Source: Lachnospiraceae bacterium (lineage in GTDB: Bacteria; Bacillota; Clostridia; Lachnospirales; Lachnospiraceae). Taken from it: a stretch of DNA of 64,000 nt. A program made the position numbers and the translations under genes. Location of the stretch: assembly GCA_015057405.1 (NCBI GenBank), contig SVEK01000013.1, positions 1 through 64,000 on the forward strand, in the 5' to 3' direction. Positions 10,704 through 21,120 of the stretch are shown here, in pieces (the stretch's first letter is position 1; the number at the start of each line of letters is the position of its first letter). The notes beneath the pieces are model-generated. The model did no database searches, was not told where the DNA came from, and saw nothing but the letters and a program-made list of their open reading frames with translations.

Positions 10704-13112
10704 ATGTACAGAGTTTTAAAACGAAACAATAAAATTGTTGAGTTTGATTTATCAAAAATTGGAGAGGCTATTAAGATGGCGTTCGAAGCCATGGACAAGC
10801 AGTATGTTGACAGCATTATTGATTTGCTTGCATTAAAGGTTACAGCTGATTTTGAGCCAAAGATTAAAAATAGTCTTATTGCGGTGGAGGACATCCAGGA
10901 CAGTGTTGAATATGTTCTTATTCAGGCCGGCTACAGCGATGTTGCCAAGGCATATATCCTTTATCGTAGACAGAGAGAAAAACTCCGTAATATGAAGTCT
11001 ACAATTCTTGATTACAAGGATATCGTAGACAGCTACGTAAAGGTAACGGACTGGAGAGTAAAGGAGAACTCTACTGTATCTTATTCGGTAGGAGGTCTTA
11101 TTCTTTCGAACTCAGGCGCTATTACAGCAAATTATTGGCTTTCGGAAATATATGATGATGAAATATCAAATGCTCACAGAAATGCAGATATTCATATTCA
11201 TGACTTATCTATGCTTACAGGTTACTGTGCAGGATGGTCATTAAAACAGCTTATAAATGAAGGACTTGGTGGAGTAGGCGGTAAGATTACATCAAAACCG
11301 GCATCACATCTTGCTACACTTTGTAATCAGATGGTTAATTTCCTTGGTATCATGCAGAATGAATGGGCCGGAGCACAGGCATTTTCATCATTTGATACTT
11401 ACCTTGCACCATTTGCAAAAGTAGACAACCTTTCATATGATCAGATAAAGAAGTGTATTGAATCATTTGTATACGGTGTTAACACACCTAGCAGATGGGG
11501 TACACAGGCACCGTTTACAAACATTACTTTAGACTGGACAGTTCCTGCCGACCTTGCAGAATTACCTGCAATCGTAGGTGGTAAGGAGATGGATTTCAAG
11601 TATAAAGATTGTAAGGCAGAGATGGATTTAATCAACAAAGCATTCATCGAAATTATGATTGAAGGTGATGCTAACGGCAGAGGATTCCAGTATCCTATCC
11701 CGACATACTCCATCACAAAAGATTTTGACTGGTCACCTACTGAGAACAACAAACTGTTGTTTGAGATGACATCAAAATACGGTACACCGTATTTCTCTAA
11801 CTATATTAATAGTGATATGGAACCAAGTGATATCAGAAGTATGTGCTGCAGACTTCGTCTTGACCTTAGAGAACTCAGAAAGAAATCAGGTGGTTTCTTC
11901 GGTAGCGGTGAAAGCACAGGTTCTGTTGGTGTTGTTACTATTAACATGCCAAGAATTGCATATCTTGCAGAAAATGAAGCTGATTTCTATCAGAGACTTG
12001 ATAAACTTATGGATATTTCAGCAAGATCACTTGATGTAAAGAGAAAAATCATTACAAAGCTTCTTGATGAAGGTTTGTATCCTTACACAAAGAGATATCT
12101 CGGAACATTTGATAATCACTTCTCAACAATCGGTCTTGTTGGTATGAACGAAGTTGGTCTTAATGCAAAATGGATTCGTAAGGATATGACAAGTGCGGAG
12201 ACACAGCAGTTTGCTAAAGATGTACTTAACCACATGAGAGAAAAACTTTCAGATTATCAGGAGATGTACGGAAATCTTTACAACCTTGAAGCAACACCTG
12301 CTGAGTCTACATCATTCAGACTTGCTAAACATGATATCGCAAGATATCCGGATATTATCACAGCTTCAGAAGATGGCGGAACACCATATTATACAAATAG
12401 TTCACATCTTCCTGTAGGATTTACTGAAGATATCTTCGAAGCACTTGATATTCAGGATGAATTACAGACATTGTATACATCGGGAACAGTATTCCATGCA
12501 TTCCTAGGCGAAAAACTTCCGTCATGGGAGGCTGCGGCAGCGCTTGTCAGAAAAATTGCTGAGAATTACTCATTACCGTATTATACGCTCTCACCTATTT
12601 ATTCAATCTGTAAGAGCCATGGTTATCTGAACGGTGAACTTTATAAGTGTCCGCACTGCGGCGATAACACAGAAGTTTACAGTAGAATTACAGGTTACTA
12701 CAGACCGGTTCAGAACTGGAATGATGGTAAACTTCAGGAATTCAAGGAGAGAAAATCTTACGACATCGAGGCTTCTTCCGAACCAAAGATGGTAAGAACA
12801 ACGGTTGATAACAGTGGAGCTGAAGCAAAAGAGGCAGCTGTGGCAACAGCAGTAGCAACAGCCGTTGAACCGGAAGAAAAAGGCACGATTGTAGGCAATG
12901 CAATGTTGTTTACAACAAAGACATGCCCGAACTGCAAATTTGCAATAGCAATGCTTGATAAAGCAGGTTATGAATATACAAAGATAGATGCAGAAGATAT
13001 GCCGGATCTGGCCATGAAGTATGGCGTTAAACAGGCTCCGACGCTTATCATTGACAACGGCGATGTATTAAAGGTTGTTGGTGCATCTGCAATTAAAGCA
13101 TTTTTAGCATAA
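10704..13112 (+). CDS. nrdD: Anaerobic ribonucleoside-triphosphate reductase with C-terminal thioredoxin/glutaredoxin-like domain
   Basis: N-terminal ATP-cone, glycyl radical motif RITGYYRPVQNW, C-terminal FTTKTCPNCKFAIAMLDKAGYEYTKIDAED...APTLII. Confidence 0.93.
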   Translation: MYRVLKRNNKIVEFDLSKIGEAIKMAFEAMDKQYVDSIIDLLALKVTADFEPKIKNSLIAVEDIQDSVEYVLIQAGYSDVAKAYILYRRQREKLRNMKSTILDYKDIVDSYVKVTDWRVKENSTVSYSVGGLILSNSGAITANYWLSEIYDDEISNAHRNADIHIHDLSMLTGYCAGWSLKQLINEGLGGVGGKITSKPASHLATLCNQMVNFLGIMQNEWAGAQAFSSFDTYLAPFAKVDNLSYDQIKKCIESFVYGVNTPSRWGTQAPFTNITLDWTVPADLAELPAIVGGKEMDFKYKDCKAEMDLINKAFIEIMIEGDANGRGFQYPIPTYSITKDFDWSPTENNKLLFEMTSKYGTPYFSNYINSDMEPSDIRSMCCRLRLDLRELRKKSGGFFGSGESTGSVGVVTINMPRIAYLAENEADFYQRLDKLMDISARSLDVKRKIITKLLDEGLYPYTKRYLGTFDNHFSTIGLVGMNEVGLNAKWIRKDMTSAETQQFAKDVLNHMREKLSDYQEMYGNLYNLEATPAESTSFRLAKHDIARYPDIITASEDGGTPYYTNSSHLPVGFTEDIFEALDIQDELQTLYTSGTVFHAFLGEKLPSWEAAAALVRKIAENYSLPYYTLSPIYSICKSHGYLNGELYKCPHCGDNTEVYSRITGYYRPVQNWNDGKLQEFKERKSYDIEASSEPKMVRTTVDNSGAEAKEAAVATAVATAVEPEEKGTIVGNAMLFTTKTCPNCKFAIAMLDKAGYEYTKIDAEDMPDLAMKYGVKQAPTLIIDNGDVLKVVGASAIKAFLA

Positions 13113-13123
13113 TGAATTTAAGA

Positions 13124-13154
13124 GAATGTGTGGGATTTTTTCTCACACATTCCT
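13124..13154 (+). terminator. Hairpin after nrdD
   Basis: GAATGTGTG...CACACATTC; loop is T-rich, weak 3' U-tract. Confidence 0.5.
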
Positions 13155-13182
13155 TGTCTAAATATTCGGAACGGAGGAAATA

Positions 13183-14085
13183 ATGTTTGATATTATTGTT
13201 GTCGGCGGTGGTCCGGCAGGAATGACGGCAGCACTTTATTGTCTCAGGGCAGGAAAAAGTGTCCTTGTTATTGAAAAACAGGGGTTTGGCGGACAGATAA
13301 CATATTCACACAGAGTCGAAAATTATCCGGGAATCAAAGAAATGAGTGGCAATGAATTCGCAGATAAACTTATGGAACAGATTCTGGCACAGGGAGCCGA
13401 ATTGGAGCTTTCGACTGTTGAAAAGATAGTGGATTGTGGTGATGTGAAAAAGGTTATTACCGGTGACGGTGAATACGAAGCTAAAGCTGTTATCGTTGCT
13501 ACAGGAGCAACTGCAAGAAAACTTGGTGTGCCGGGTGAAGAAGAACTGATAGGTGCCGGAGTATCCTATTGTGCAGTTTGCGACGGCGCATTTTACAAAG
13601 GAGAAGACGTGGCGGTTATCGGTGGCGGAAGTACGGCTCTGCAGGATGCCATGTTTTTAGCTGCATATTGTACAAAGGTTTATATTGTCCATAGAAGAGA
13701 TGAATTCAGAGGCGAGAAGAGTCTTGTCCAAAAACTTCGTGATCTTGATAATGTTGAATTTGTACTGGACAGTGTGCTGACAGCGGTTAACGGTGAAGAT
13801 GTTGTTAATTCTGTTGCAGTTGAGAATGTTAAAGACGGTTCAAAGAGAGAAATAACCGTAAAGGGTGTGTTTATGGCAGTAGGTCAAGAACCTTCTACGG
13901 ATGTGGTTAAGGATATTCTTGATATTGATGACTACGGATATATTGATTCTGAAGAAGACTGCAAAACAAAATTAAACGGAATTTTTGTTGCAGGAGATTG
14001 CAGGCGCAAGCAGATTCGTCAGCTTACAACAGCTGTTGCGGATGGAAGTGTAGCTGCACTCGCCGCTTGTGAATTTATATCATAA
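13183..14085 (+). CDS. trxB: Thioredoxin reductase
   Basis: GGGPAGMTAALYCLRAGK, CAVCDGAF redox motif, GGGSTALQDAMFLA. Confidence 0.95.
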   Translation: MFDIIVVGGGPAGMTAALYCLRAGKSVLVIEKQGFGGQITYSHRVENYPGIKEMSGNEFADKLMEQILAQGAELELSTVEKIVDCGDVKKVITGDGEYEAKAVIVATGATARKLGVPGEEELIGAGVSYCAVCDGAFYKGEDVAVIGGGSTALQDAMFLAAYCTKVYIVHRRDEFRGEKSLVQKLRDLDNVEFVLDSVLTAVNGEDVVNSVAVENVKDGSKREITVKGVFMAVGQEPSTDVVKDILDIDDYGYIDSEEDCKTKLNGIFVAGDCRRKQIRQLTTAVADGSVAALAACEFIS

Positions 14086-14259
14086 GCAAAAATCTTTGTA
14101 TATGCGGATGTTTTTTTGATTTGTGTAAAATTTATCACTTTTTTTTTGAAAAAAAACTTGTGCATTTGTAACAAAGAGTATATAATTACGTCGGTGGATT
14201 TTTGTCAAAGAAATTTGATATAAAAATTCACGTATTTTAAAAAGAAAAAGGTGAACAGA

Positions 14260-15450
14260 ATGGAAAGAAAAGTTGGTACAGTTTCAAGAGGTGTTCGTTG
14301 TCCTATCATCAGACAGGGAGATGATCTTGCGAAGATTGTTTCGGAGAGCGTACTCGAGGCAGCTCAGTCTGAGGGATTTGAACTTCGTGACAGAGATGTT
14401 GTAGCAGTAACAGAATCTATTGTTGCAAGAAGCCAGGGCAATTATGCAACTGTTAACGCAATTGCGAAAGATGTAAAGGAAAAACTCGGTGGCGGAACTA
14501 TTGGTGTTATTTTTCCGATTCTTTCTAGAAACCGCTTTGCAATCTGCTTAAGAGGTATTGCAATGGGTGCTAAGAAGGTAGTCCTTATGCTCAGCTATCC
14601 AAGCGATGAAGTTGGTAACAGCCTCGTTTCTCTTGATAAGTTAGATGATGCAGGAATCAATCCGTACAGCGATGTGCTTACACTTGATAGATACAGAGAA
14701 TTATTCGGAAAGAATGTTCATGAATTTACAGGTGTTGATTATGTTCAGTACTATTCTGATGTTATCCGTGAAGCTGGTGCAGAAGTAGAAGTTATTTTTG
14801 CAAATAATCCAACAACTATTCTTAACTATACAGATAATGTTTTAACATGTGATATTCATTCAAGAGCAAGAACAAAGAGAATTCTCCTTGCAAAGGGTGC
14901 AAAGAAAGTTTGCGGTCTTGATGATATTCTTACAGCTCCTGTAGACGGAAGCGGATGCAATGAAAGATTTGGTCTTCTTGGTTCAAATAAGTCTACAGAA
15001 GACAGCGTAAAGCTTTTCCCGAGAGAATGTAAAGACCTTGTTCTTGATATTCAGAAGAGATTGTTGGATGCAACAGGCAAACATATCGAAGTTATGGTAT
15101 ATGGTGACGGTGCGTTCAAGGATCCGCAGGGTAAGATTTGGGAGCTTGCAGACCCATGTGTTTCACCTGCATTTACAGACGGTTTAATCGGAACACCGAA
15201 TGAACTTAAACTTAAATATCTTGCAGATAATGACTTTAAAGATTTAAGCGGTGAAGCACTTAAAGAAGCTATTTCAAATCGTATCAAAGAGAAGAATGAC
15301 AATCTTGTAGGAGATATGGCATCACAGGGTACAACACCTAGACAGCTTACAGATCTTATCGGTTCACTTTGTGACCTGACAAGCGGTTCAGGCGATAAGG
15401 GTACACCGGTTGTTCTTGTACAGGGTTACTTTGATAACTATACAAATTAA
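14260..15450 (+). CDS. CofE-like (coenzyme F420-0:L-glutamate ligase family) protein
   Basis: RDRDVVAVTESIVARSQGNYA and overall CofE/FbiB-like sequence; role in this host unknown. Confidence 0.65.
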   Translation: MERKVGTVSRGVRCPIIRQGDDLAKIVSESVLEAAQSEGFELRDRDVVAVTESIVARSQGNYATVNAIAKDVKEKLGGGTIGVIFPILSRNRFAICLRGIAMGAKKVVLMLSYPSDEVGNSLVSLDKLDDAGINPYSDVLTLDRYRELFGKNVHEFTGVDYVQYYSDVIREAGAEVEVIFANNPTTILNYTDNVLTCDIHSRARTKRILLAKGAKKVCGLDDILTAPVDGSGCNERFGLLGSNKSTEDSVKLFPRECKDLVLDIQKRLLDATGKHIEVMVYGDGAFKDPQGKIWELADPCVSPAFTDGLIGTPNELKLKYLADNDFKDLSGEALKEAISNRIKEKNDNLVGDMASQGTTPRQLTDLIGSLCDLTSGSGDKGTPVVLVQGYFDNYTN

Positions 15451-15465
15451 TATTAGCGAATATTT

Positions 15466-15496
15466 GGCAGGGTTCCGACGGAATCCTGCCGTTTTT
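15466..15496 (+). terminator. Intrinsic terminator
   Basis: GGCAGGGTTCCGACGGAATCCTGCCGTTTTT. Confidence 0.9.
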
Positions 15497-15564
15497 ATTG
15501 ACAAGTTTGTGAAAATGATGTAACATAGTATTGAAAACTACATGTTGTGGAAAGGTGTGGTGTT

Positions 15565-16398
15565 ATGTCGAAGAATTTTAAAGAAAAGTATGATAATAAA
15601 ATTGAAAAGATAGAAAGAAAAAGAGATGCCAAAATAGCAAAAATTATGGCAAAGAAGGCTGTAAAACAAGCTAAATCAGGAGATATGGAACTTTCTGAGC
15701 AAAAAGAACTTGATGTTATTACAAATGTAAGTGTTGTAAAAGAAAAAAAGGAAAGTAAAATTCCTATCCCAAAATATACTTTGGGTGAAGAAATTGTTAA
15801 TGCCATATCTCATGGAATCGGTGCAATATTCGGAATTGTTGCACTTGTAGTATGTATAGTGGGTGCAGCAAGGGGAGGCGGTGCCATTGAGGTGCTTTCG
15901 GCTGTTATTTTTGGCGTGTCTCTGGTTATTATGTACACTATGTCAACCATATACCACAGTCTTAAACCGTGTAAGGGAAAGAGGGTACTGAGAGTATTTG
16001 ACCATTGTTGTATTTTTTTGCTTATAGCCGGAAGTTACACACCTTTTACTCTTGTTTCACTCAGGGGAAAAACCGGATGGGCTTTATTTGCACTGGTATG
16101 GGGCATATCCATTCTCGGAATTGTACTTAATGCAGTAAATGTAGAAAAGTTTAAAGTATTTTCCATGATTGCCTATATAGCCCTCGGCTGGCTTATTATA
16201 TTTAAGTTTAAGGATTTGTATAATGCAGTTCCGTTTGGATGTATTAAACTTTTACTTGCAGGAGGAATCACCTATACGGTCGGCGCTATTATATACGGTA
16301 TAGGCAGCAAGGTAAAATATATGCATTCGATATGGCATTTCTTTGTTGTAGGCGGAAGCGTGCTGCACTTCCTCAGCATACTGATATATGTTTATTAA
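15565..16398 (+). CDS. Hemolysin III / PAQR-family membrane protein with charged N-terminal extension
   Basis: EEIVNAISHGIGAIFGI, STIYHSL, FDHCCIFLLIAGSYTPFTL, HSIWHFFVVGGSVLHF; ORF 15547-16398, ATG at 15565. Confidence 0.88.
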   Translation: MSKNFKEKYDNKIEKIERKRDAKIAKIMAKKAVKQAKSGDMELSEQKELDVITNVSVVKEKKESKIPIPKYTLGEEIVNAISHGIGAIFGIVALVVCIVGAARGGGAIEVLSAVIFGVSLVIMYTMSTIYHSLKPCKGKRVLRVFDHCCIFLLIAGSYTPFTLVSLRGKTGWALFALVWGISILGIVLNAVNVEKFKVFSMIAYIALGWLIIFKFKDLYNAVPFGCIKLLLAGGITYTVGAIIYGIGSKVKYMHSIWHFFVVGGSVLHFLSILIYVY

Positions 16399-16431
16399 AT
16401 CTTAACTGAATCCTGTCTCAAAATCGTCAGT

Positions 16432-16767
16432 TCAGTTTGCAAGAGCCTTCTTTCTTTGAGGGCTCTTTTTTAAACCTTTTATTTATTTTTTGATTATTTA
16501 TCTGTATTGTCATGCAAACCATAGCACTGATTTTTGCAAAACATGTCAAGCATAGCTGCATGCCTCGAAGCATGTTTGAGCGCGGTGTTTGTTTATACTA
16601 TACATATATGAGTAATTACGCGCGAGTTTGCGAAAGAGGCATGTTAACAGGCGACGCAGACATGTTGCAAAAATGTGCGTGTTCGCATGACAATACAGAT
16701 AAATAATCAAATCAAAAATAACCTAGCTAAAAAGAGCCCTCAAAGAAAGAAAGTTCCTGCAAACTGA
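16432..16767. repeat. 336-bp imperfect palindrome (MITE-like element or structured RNA)
   Basis: Outer arms TCAGTTTGCA(16432)...TGCAAACTGA(16767); TTTCTTTGAGGGCTCTTTTT and GATTATTTATCTGTATTGTCATGC recur as reverse complements. Confidence 0.85.
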
Positions 16768-16785
16768 TGAAATTCCACTATTTGC

Positions 16786-16814
16786 TTGACAAATCGGGGT
16801 TAAATGTATATAGT
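16786..16814 (+). promoter_or_regulatory. Promoter of leuS leader (TTGACA-N17-TATAGT)
   Basis: Read directly. Confidence 0.65.
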
Positions 16815-16849
16815 TATTAATGGATTTGTTGACACCGGCAGTTGGTGTT

Positions 16850-17101
16850 CTTGAATCAAATTTAATATTTTAATGACTGTGAAAAGGAGTACTAAGAGTA
16901 CCAGGGTTTTCAGAGAGCTGTCGTATGGTGCGAGACAGCAGCCAAGGCTCCCAACTCGCCTTTGAGTTCTTCCGGTGATATGTAGTCGGAAGCGGGAATT
17001 CCCGTTACAGAATATAAAGTGCATGCTTATGGCATGAATTAGAGTGGTACCGCGGAATATGCCCTTTCGTCTCTAGTAAGGAGATGAAAGGGCTTTTTTA
17101 A
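16850..17101 (+). promoter_or_regulatory. T-box leader upstream of leuS
   Basis: GAGTGGTACCGCGG at 17042-17055; terminator GCCCTTTC...GAAAGGGCTTTTTT. Confidence 0.9.
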
Positions 17102-17129
17102 TTATTTTTTATGTATAGGAGATAGTAAA

Positions 17130-19550
17130 ATGGCAGAAATGTACAATCACAAAGAAGTTGAACAGAAATGGCGAAAGTATTGGGAAGAAAACAATACCTT
17201 TAAGACAGATGTATGGGATTTTTCAAAGCCAAAGTATTATGCACTTGATATGTTCCCATATCCGTCAGGAGTAGGTCTTCATGCAGGACATCCTGAAGGA
17301 TATACAGCCACAGATATTATGTCAAGAATGAAGAGAATGCAGGGTTATAATGTTCTTCATCCGATGGGATATGATTCATTCGGCCTTCCTGCGGAGCAGT
17401 ACGCAGTTAGTACGGGAAATCATCCGAACGGATTTACGGAAGAAAATATCGAAACATTTTCAGAGCAGTTAAAGGGTCTCGGTTTTGATTATGACTGGAG
17501 CAAGGTGCTTGCCACAAGTGATCCTAAATTCTATAAATGGACACAGTGGATTTTCAAGCAGTTGTATCTTGACGGATATGCTAAGCTTGTAGATATGCCG
17601 GTTAACTGGTGTGAAGAACTTGGTACGGTTTTGTCAAATGATGAGGTTATCGACGGAAAGTCAGAACGTGGCGGATATCCTGTTGTTCGTAAGAATATGA
17701 AGCAGTGGGTTATCGACCAGCCTGCATTTGCAGAGAAGCTTCTTGAAGGTTTGGAAGAGATTGACTGGCCGGAATCTACAAAGGACATTCAGAGACACTG
17801 GATAGGTAAATCAACAGGTGTTGAGGTTGATTTTAATATTGTAGGAGGTGGCAAGTTCTCAATCTACACAACATGTATCGAGACAATTTACGGTATTACA
17901 TTTATGGTTCTTGCACCGGACGGACAGCTTGTTAAGGACCTTATGCCGAGAATCGAAAATAAAGAAGAAGTAGAAGCATATATTGCTGAGACACTGAAGA
18001 AAAACGACATGGATCGTACAGAGCTTAATAAGACAAAATCAGGCTGTGTGTTAAAGGGTATTTACGCTGTTAATCCTGTTAACGGAAAAGAGGTGCCTGT
18101 ATTTATCGGTGATTTTGTACTTGCAAGTTATGGAACCGGTGCGGTTATGGCTGTTCCTTCACACGACCAGAGAGACTTTGAATATGCAGTTGTTCATAAT
18201 ATTCCTATGATTCAGGTAATCGATGGAAGAGATGTAAGTGAGTGTGCATTTGAAAAGGGAGATTATCTCGGAAAGGGCTGCAAGCTTGTTAATTCAGAAG
18301 AGTTTACAGGTCTTACCGTTGAGGAAGCAAAGGAAGCAATTACACAGAAGCTTGAGGGAATGGGTATTGCCAGAAGAAAAGTTAATTATCATTTCCGTGA
18401 GTGGATTTTTGCAAGACAGAGATACTGGGGTGAACCGGTTCCTGTTGTATATCTTGAAGATGGAAATATCCATGTTCTTGCCGATGAAGAACTTCCGTTA
18501 GTTCTTCCTGAACTTGAAGATTACAAGGGAAGAGACGGAAAGGCTCCGCTTGAAAATGCCACAGAATGGACAAAATATAATAAAGATGGTGTTGTGGGTA
18601 AGAGAGAAACATCAACTATGCCGGGTAGTGCAGGTTCAAGCTGGTATTTCTTAAGATATATTGACCCTGACAATGATAAGGAATTTGCAAATCAGGAGCT
18701 TCTTAAGCATTGGATGCCGGTTGACTTATATATCGGTGGTCCTGAGCATGCAGTAGGTCATCTTATTTATTCAAGAATTTGGAACAGATATCTTTACGAT
18801 AAGGGCTTATCACCTGTTAGGGAACCGTTCAAAAAACTTGTACATCAGGGTATGATTCTCGGTGCAAATGGTATTAAGATGGGTAAGAGATATCCTGAAT
18901 TTGTAGTAAATCCAAGTGATGTTGTAAGAGACTACGGCGCAGATACCCTCAGACTTTACGAGATGTTCATGGGTCCTATCGAAGTTTCAAAGCCTTGGAA
19001 TCCAAGTGGTGTTGACGGTGCGAAGAGATTTATCATCAGAGTATGGAATTTCCTTACAAATGAAGAAAATATATCTGATGCAAATAAGGATGAAGTTACA
19101 AGAGTATATCATCAGACGGTTAAAAAAGTTACAAATGATTTCGAGGTTCTCGGATTTAATACGGCTATCAGTCAGATGATGATCTTCATTAATCATATTT
19201 ATAAAGTCGGAACATGTCCTAAGGAGTATGCAGAAGGTTTTGTTAAGATGTTCTCATGTATCTGTCCTTTCATCGGTGAGGAATTATGGGAAAAACTGGG
19301 TCATGACAATACACTTGCTTACGAACCTTGGCCACAGTACGAAGAGGCGCTTACTGTAGAAGATGAAATTGAAATCGCTGTTCAGGTAAACGGTAAGACA
19401 AAGACACTTATCAAAGTTGCTGTTAATATTGCTAAAGACGATGCTATTGCAGCAGGTAAGGAAGCTCTCGGCGATAAACTTTCAGGAACAATTGTGAAAG
19501 AAATCTATGTTCCGGGAAGAATTATCAATATCGTAGTAAAACCAAATTAA
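17130..19550 (+). CDS. leuS: Leucine--tRNA ligase
   Basis: DMFPYPSGVGLHAGHPEGY, FFARQRYWGEP-like and GIKMGKRYPEFV (KMSKS variant) motifs. Confidence 0.97.
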   Translation: MAEMYNHKEVEQKWRKYWEENNTFKTDVWDFSKPKYYALDMFPYPSGVGLHAGHPEGYTATDIMSRMKRMQGYNVLHPMGYDSFGLPAEQYAVSTGNHPNGFTEENIETFSEQLKGLGFDYDWSKVLATSDPKFYKWTQWIFKQLYLDGYAKLVDMPVNWCEELGTVLSNDEVIDGKSERGGYPVVRKNMKQWVIDQPAFAEKLLEGLEEIDWPESTKDIQRHWIGKSTGVEVDFNIVGGGKFSIYTTCIETIYGITFMVLAPDGQLVKDLMPRIENKEEVEAYIAETLKKNDMDRTELNKTKSGCVLKGIYAVNPVNGKEVPVFIGDFVLASYGTGAVMAVPSHDQRDFEYAVVHNIPMIQVIDGRDVSECAFEKGDYLGKGCKLVNSEEFTGLTVEEAKEAITQKLEGMGIARRKVNYHFREWIFARQRYWGEPVPVVYLEDGNIHVLADEELPLVLPELEDYKGRDGKAPLENATEWTKYNKDGVVGKRETSTMPGSAGSSWYFLRYIDPDNDKEFANQELLKHWMPVDLYIGGPEHAVGHLIYSRIWNRYLYDKGLSPVREPFKKLVHQGMILGANGIKMGKRYPEFVVNPSDVVRDYGADTLRLYEMFMGPIEVSKPWNPSGVDGAKRFIIRVWNFLTNEENISDANKDEVTRVYHQTVKKVTNDFEVLGFNTAISQMMIFINHIYKVGTCPKEYAEGFVKMFSCICPFIGEELWEKLGHDNTLAYEPWPQYEEALTVEDEIEIAVQVNGKTKTLIKVAVNIAKDDAIAAGKEALGDKLSGTIVKEIYVPGRIINIVVKPN

Positions 19551-19591
19551 TTATTTAATGTATTTTGGTTTGCTGAAAGGAATATATTTTT

Positions 19592-20554
19592 ATGATTAAT
19601 TATTTTGTTGAGAATATAGCTTTGAAAGATTGTGCATTTTGGGGAACTGTAACAGCATTTTTGCTGACATGTATTTTGCTTGCGGTGGCAGGGAAATTCC
19701 TGCCACGCGACCAGGGCAGGGAATTTGCCCATGACGGAGCAAAATCTGCGGGAAAACCAAGAGGAGCGGGTTTTATATTTGTCATAGCATTTGTTGTGGC
19801 ATCAGCTATATTTGCTCCGCTTAAAAATGAAATAATTATTTATCTTATTTTGCTGGTTGCGGCGATGATGACGGGCTTTCTTGATGACTGTGCAAAGACG
19901 CCATGGGGAGAGTACAAGAAGGCAATATTTGATTTGATTATTGCAGTTATGGTTGCATGGACTTATCTTAACTACAACGGAAATGAAATAACATTATCCA
20001 TTACAAACGATGTGGTGGTTATACCAACATGGTTATTTGTGATTCTTGCCGTGATTCTTGTATGGGTATCCATAAATGTTACAAATTGTGCAGACGGAGT
20101 AGATGGTCTTTCGGGAACGCTTACAATCATATCGCTTATGACATTCTTCGGCGTATATATGCTTCTTGACATCAGCAAGGATTTTGGTGTAATTCTATTA
20201 ATCTTTGTTGTATGTATTCTCGGATACCTTTGGTTTAATGCGACACCGAGCCATTTGATGATGGGTGATGCAGGTTCAAGAGCAATGGGACTTTTTATAG
20301 CAATAGCTGCACTTAAGTCCGGTAGACCGTTATTATACATTCCTGTTGCGATAGTGCTTATTCTTGATGGCGGATTGGGTCTTGTCAAAGTGTTTTTGAA
20401 AAGATTTTTAAAGATAAGCATCCTTAAAAACACTAGAACTCCACTTCATGATCATGTCCGTAAGGTTAAGGACTGGTCAAATACCCAGGCTGTCTTCAGA
20501 TTTGCCATTATTCAGATAATGATTTCAGTTATTGTGATTTATATGATTTGGTAA
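19592..20554 (+). CDS. mraY: MraY-like phospho-N-acetylmuramoyl-pentapeptide transferase family protein
   Basis: FLDDCAKT, NCADGVDGLSG, MMGDAGSRAMG, PLHDHVRK; multiple TM. Confidence 0.8.
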   Translation: MINYFVENIALKDCAFWGTVTAFLLTCILLAVAGKFLPRDQGREFAHDGAKSAGKPRGAGFIFVIAFVVASAIFAPLKNEIIIYLILLVAAMMTGFLDDCAKTPWGEYKKAIFDLIIAVMVAWTYLNYNGNEITLSITNDVVVIPTWLFVILAVILVWVSINVTNCADGVDGLSGTLTIISLMTFFGVYMLLDISKDFGVILLIFVVCILGYLWFNATPSHLMMGDAGSRAMGLFIAIAALKSGRPLLYIPVAIVLILDGGLGLVKVFLKRFLKISILKNTRTPLHDHVRKVKDWSNTQAVFRFAIIQIMISVIVIYMIW

Positions 20555-20591
20555 CATCTGTTCATAACAGAGATTGAGAGGAATAAGACTT

Positions 20592-21107
20592 ATGAAATTG
20601 ATGATTGCATCAGATATTCATGGTTCTGCATATTATTGCAGAAAGGTGATAGAAGCATTTGATATTGAGAAACCGGACAGACTTGTCTTGCTTGGTGATT
20701 TGTTATATCATGGTCCGCGAAATGATTTGCCAAAAGAATATGAACCCAAAAAGGTTATAGAAATGCTTAATAATATTGCGGACAAGCTTTTGTGTGTCAG
20801 GGGTAATTGTGAAGCAGAAGTAGACCAGATGGTTCTTGCCTTTCCGGTTATGGCTGATTATGCATATATTGTTGCGGACGGATTAAATATATTTGCTACA
20901 CACGGACATGTATTCAATAACGATAACCTTCCGAAACTTCAAAAGGGAGATATTCTTCTGCATGGGCACACGCATGTTCCTGCGGATATTAAGTTTGAAA
21001 ATTACAGGTACATTAATCCGGGCTCCGTTTCCATACCGAAGGAAGGTAGCGCTCATAGTTATCTTATTATGGAAAATGGTATATTTACCTTTAAGTCATT
21101 AGAATAA
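20592..21107 (+). CDS. yfcE: YfcE-family phosphodiesterase (metallophosphatase)
   Basis: ASDIHGS, LGDLLYHGPRN, VRGNCEAEVD, HGHTHVP. Confidence 0.9.
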   Translation: MKLMIASDIHGSAYYCRKVIEAFDIEKPDRLVLLGDLLYHGPRNDLPKEYEPKKVIEMLNNIADKLLCVRGNCEAEVDQMVLAFPVMADYAYIVADGLNIFATHGHVFNNDNLPKLQKGDILLHGHTHVPADIKFENYRYINPGSVSIPKEGSAHSYLIMENGIFTFKSLE

Positions 21108-21120
21108 AATAAAAAACAGT

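Noticed and set aside
16512-16706. 64-aa ORF inside the 336-bp palindrome
   Set aside because: Lies wholly in the inverted repeat, no SD, Cys-rich low-complexity translation; more likely a by-product of the palindrome.
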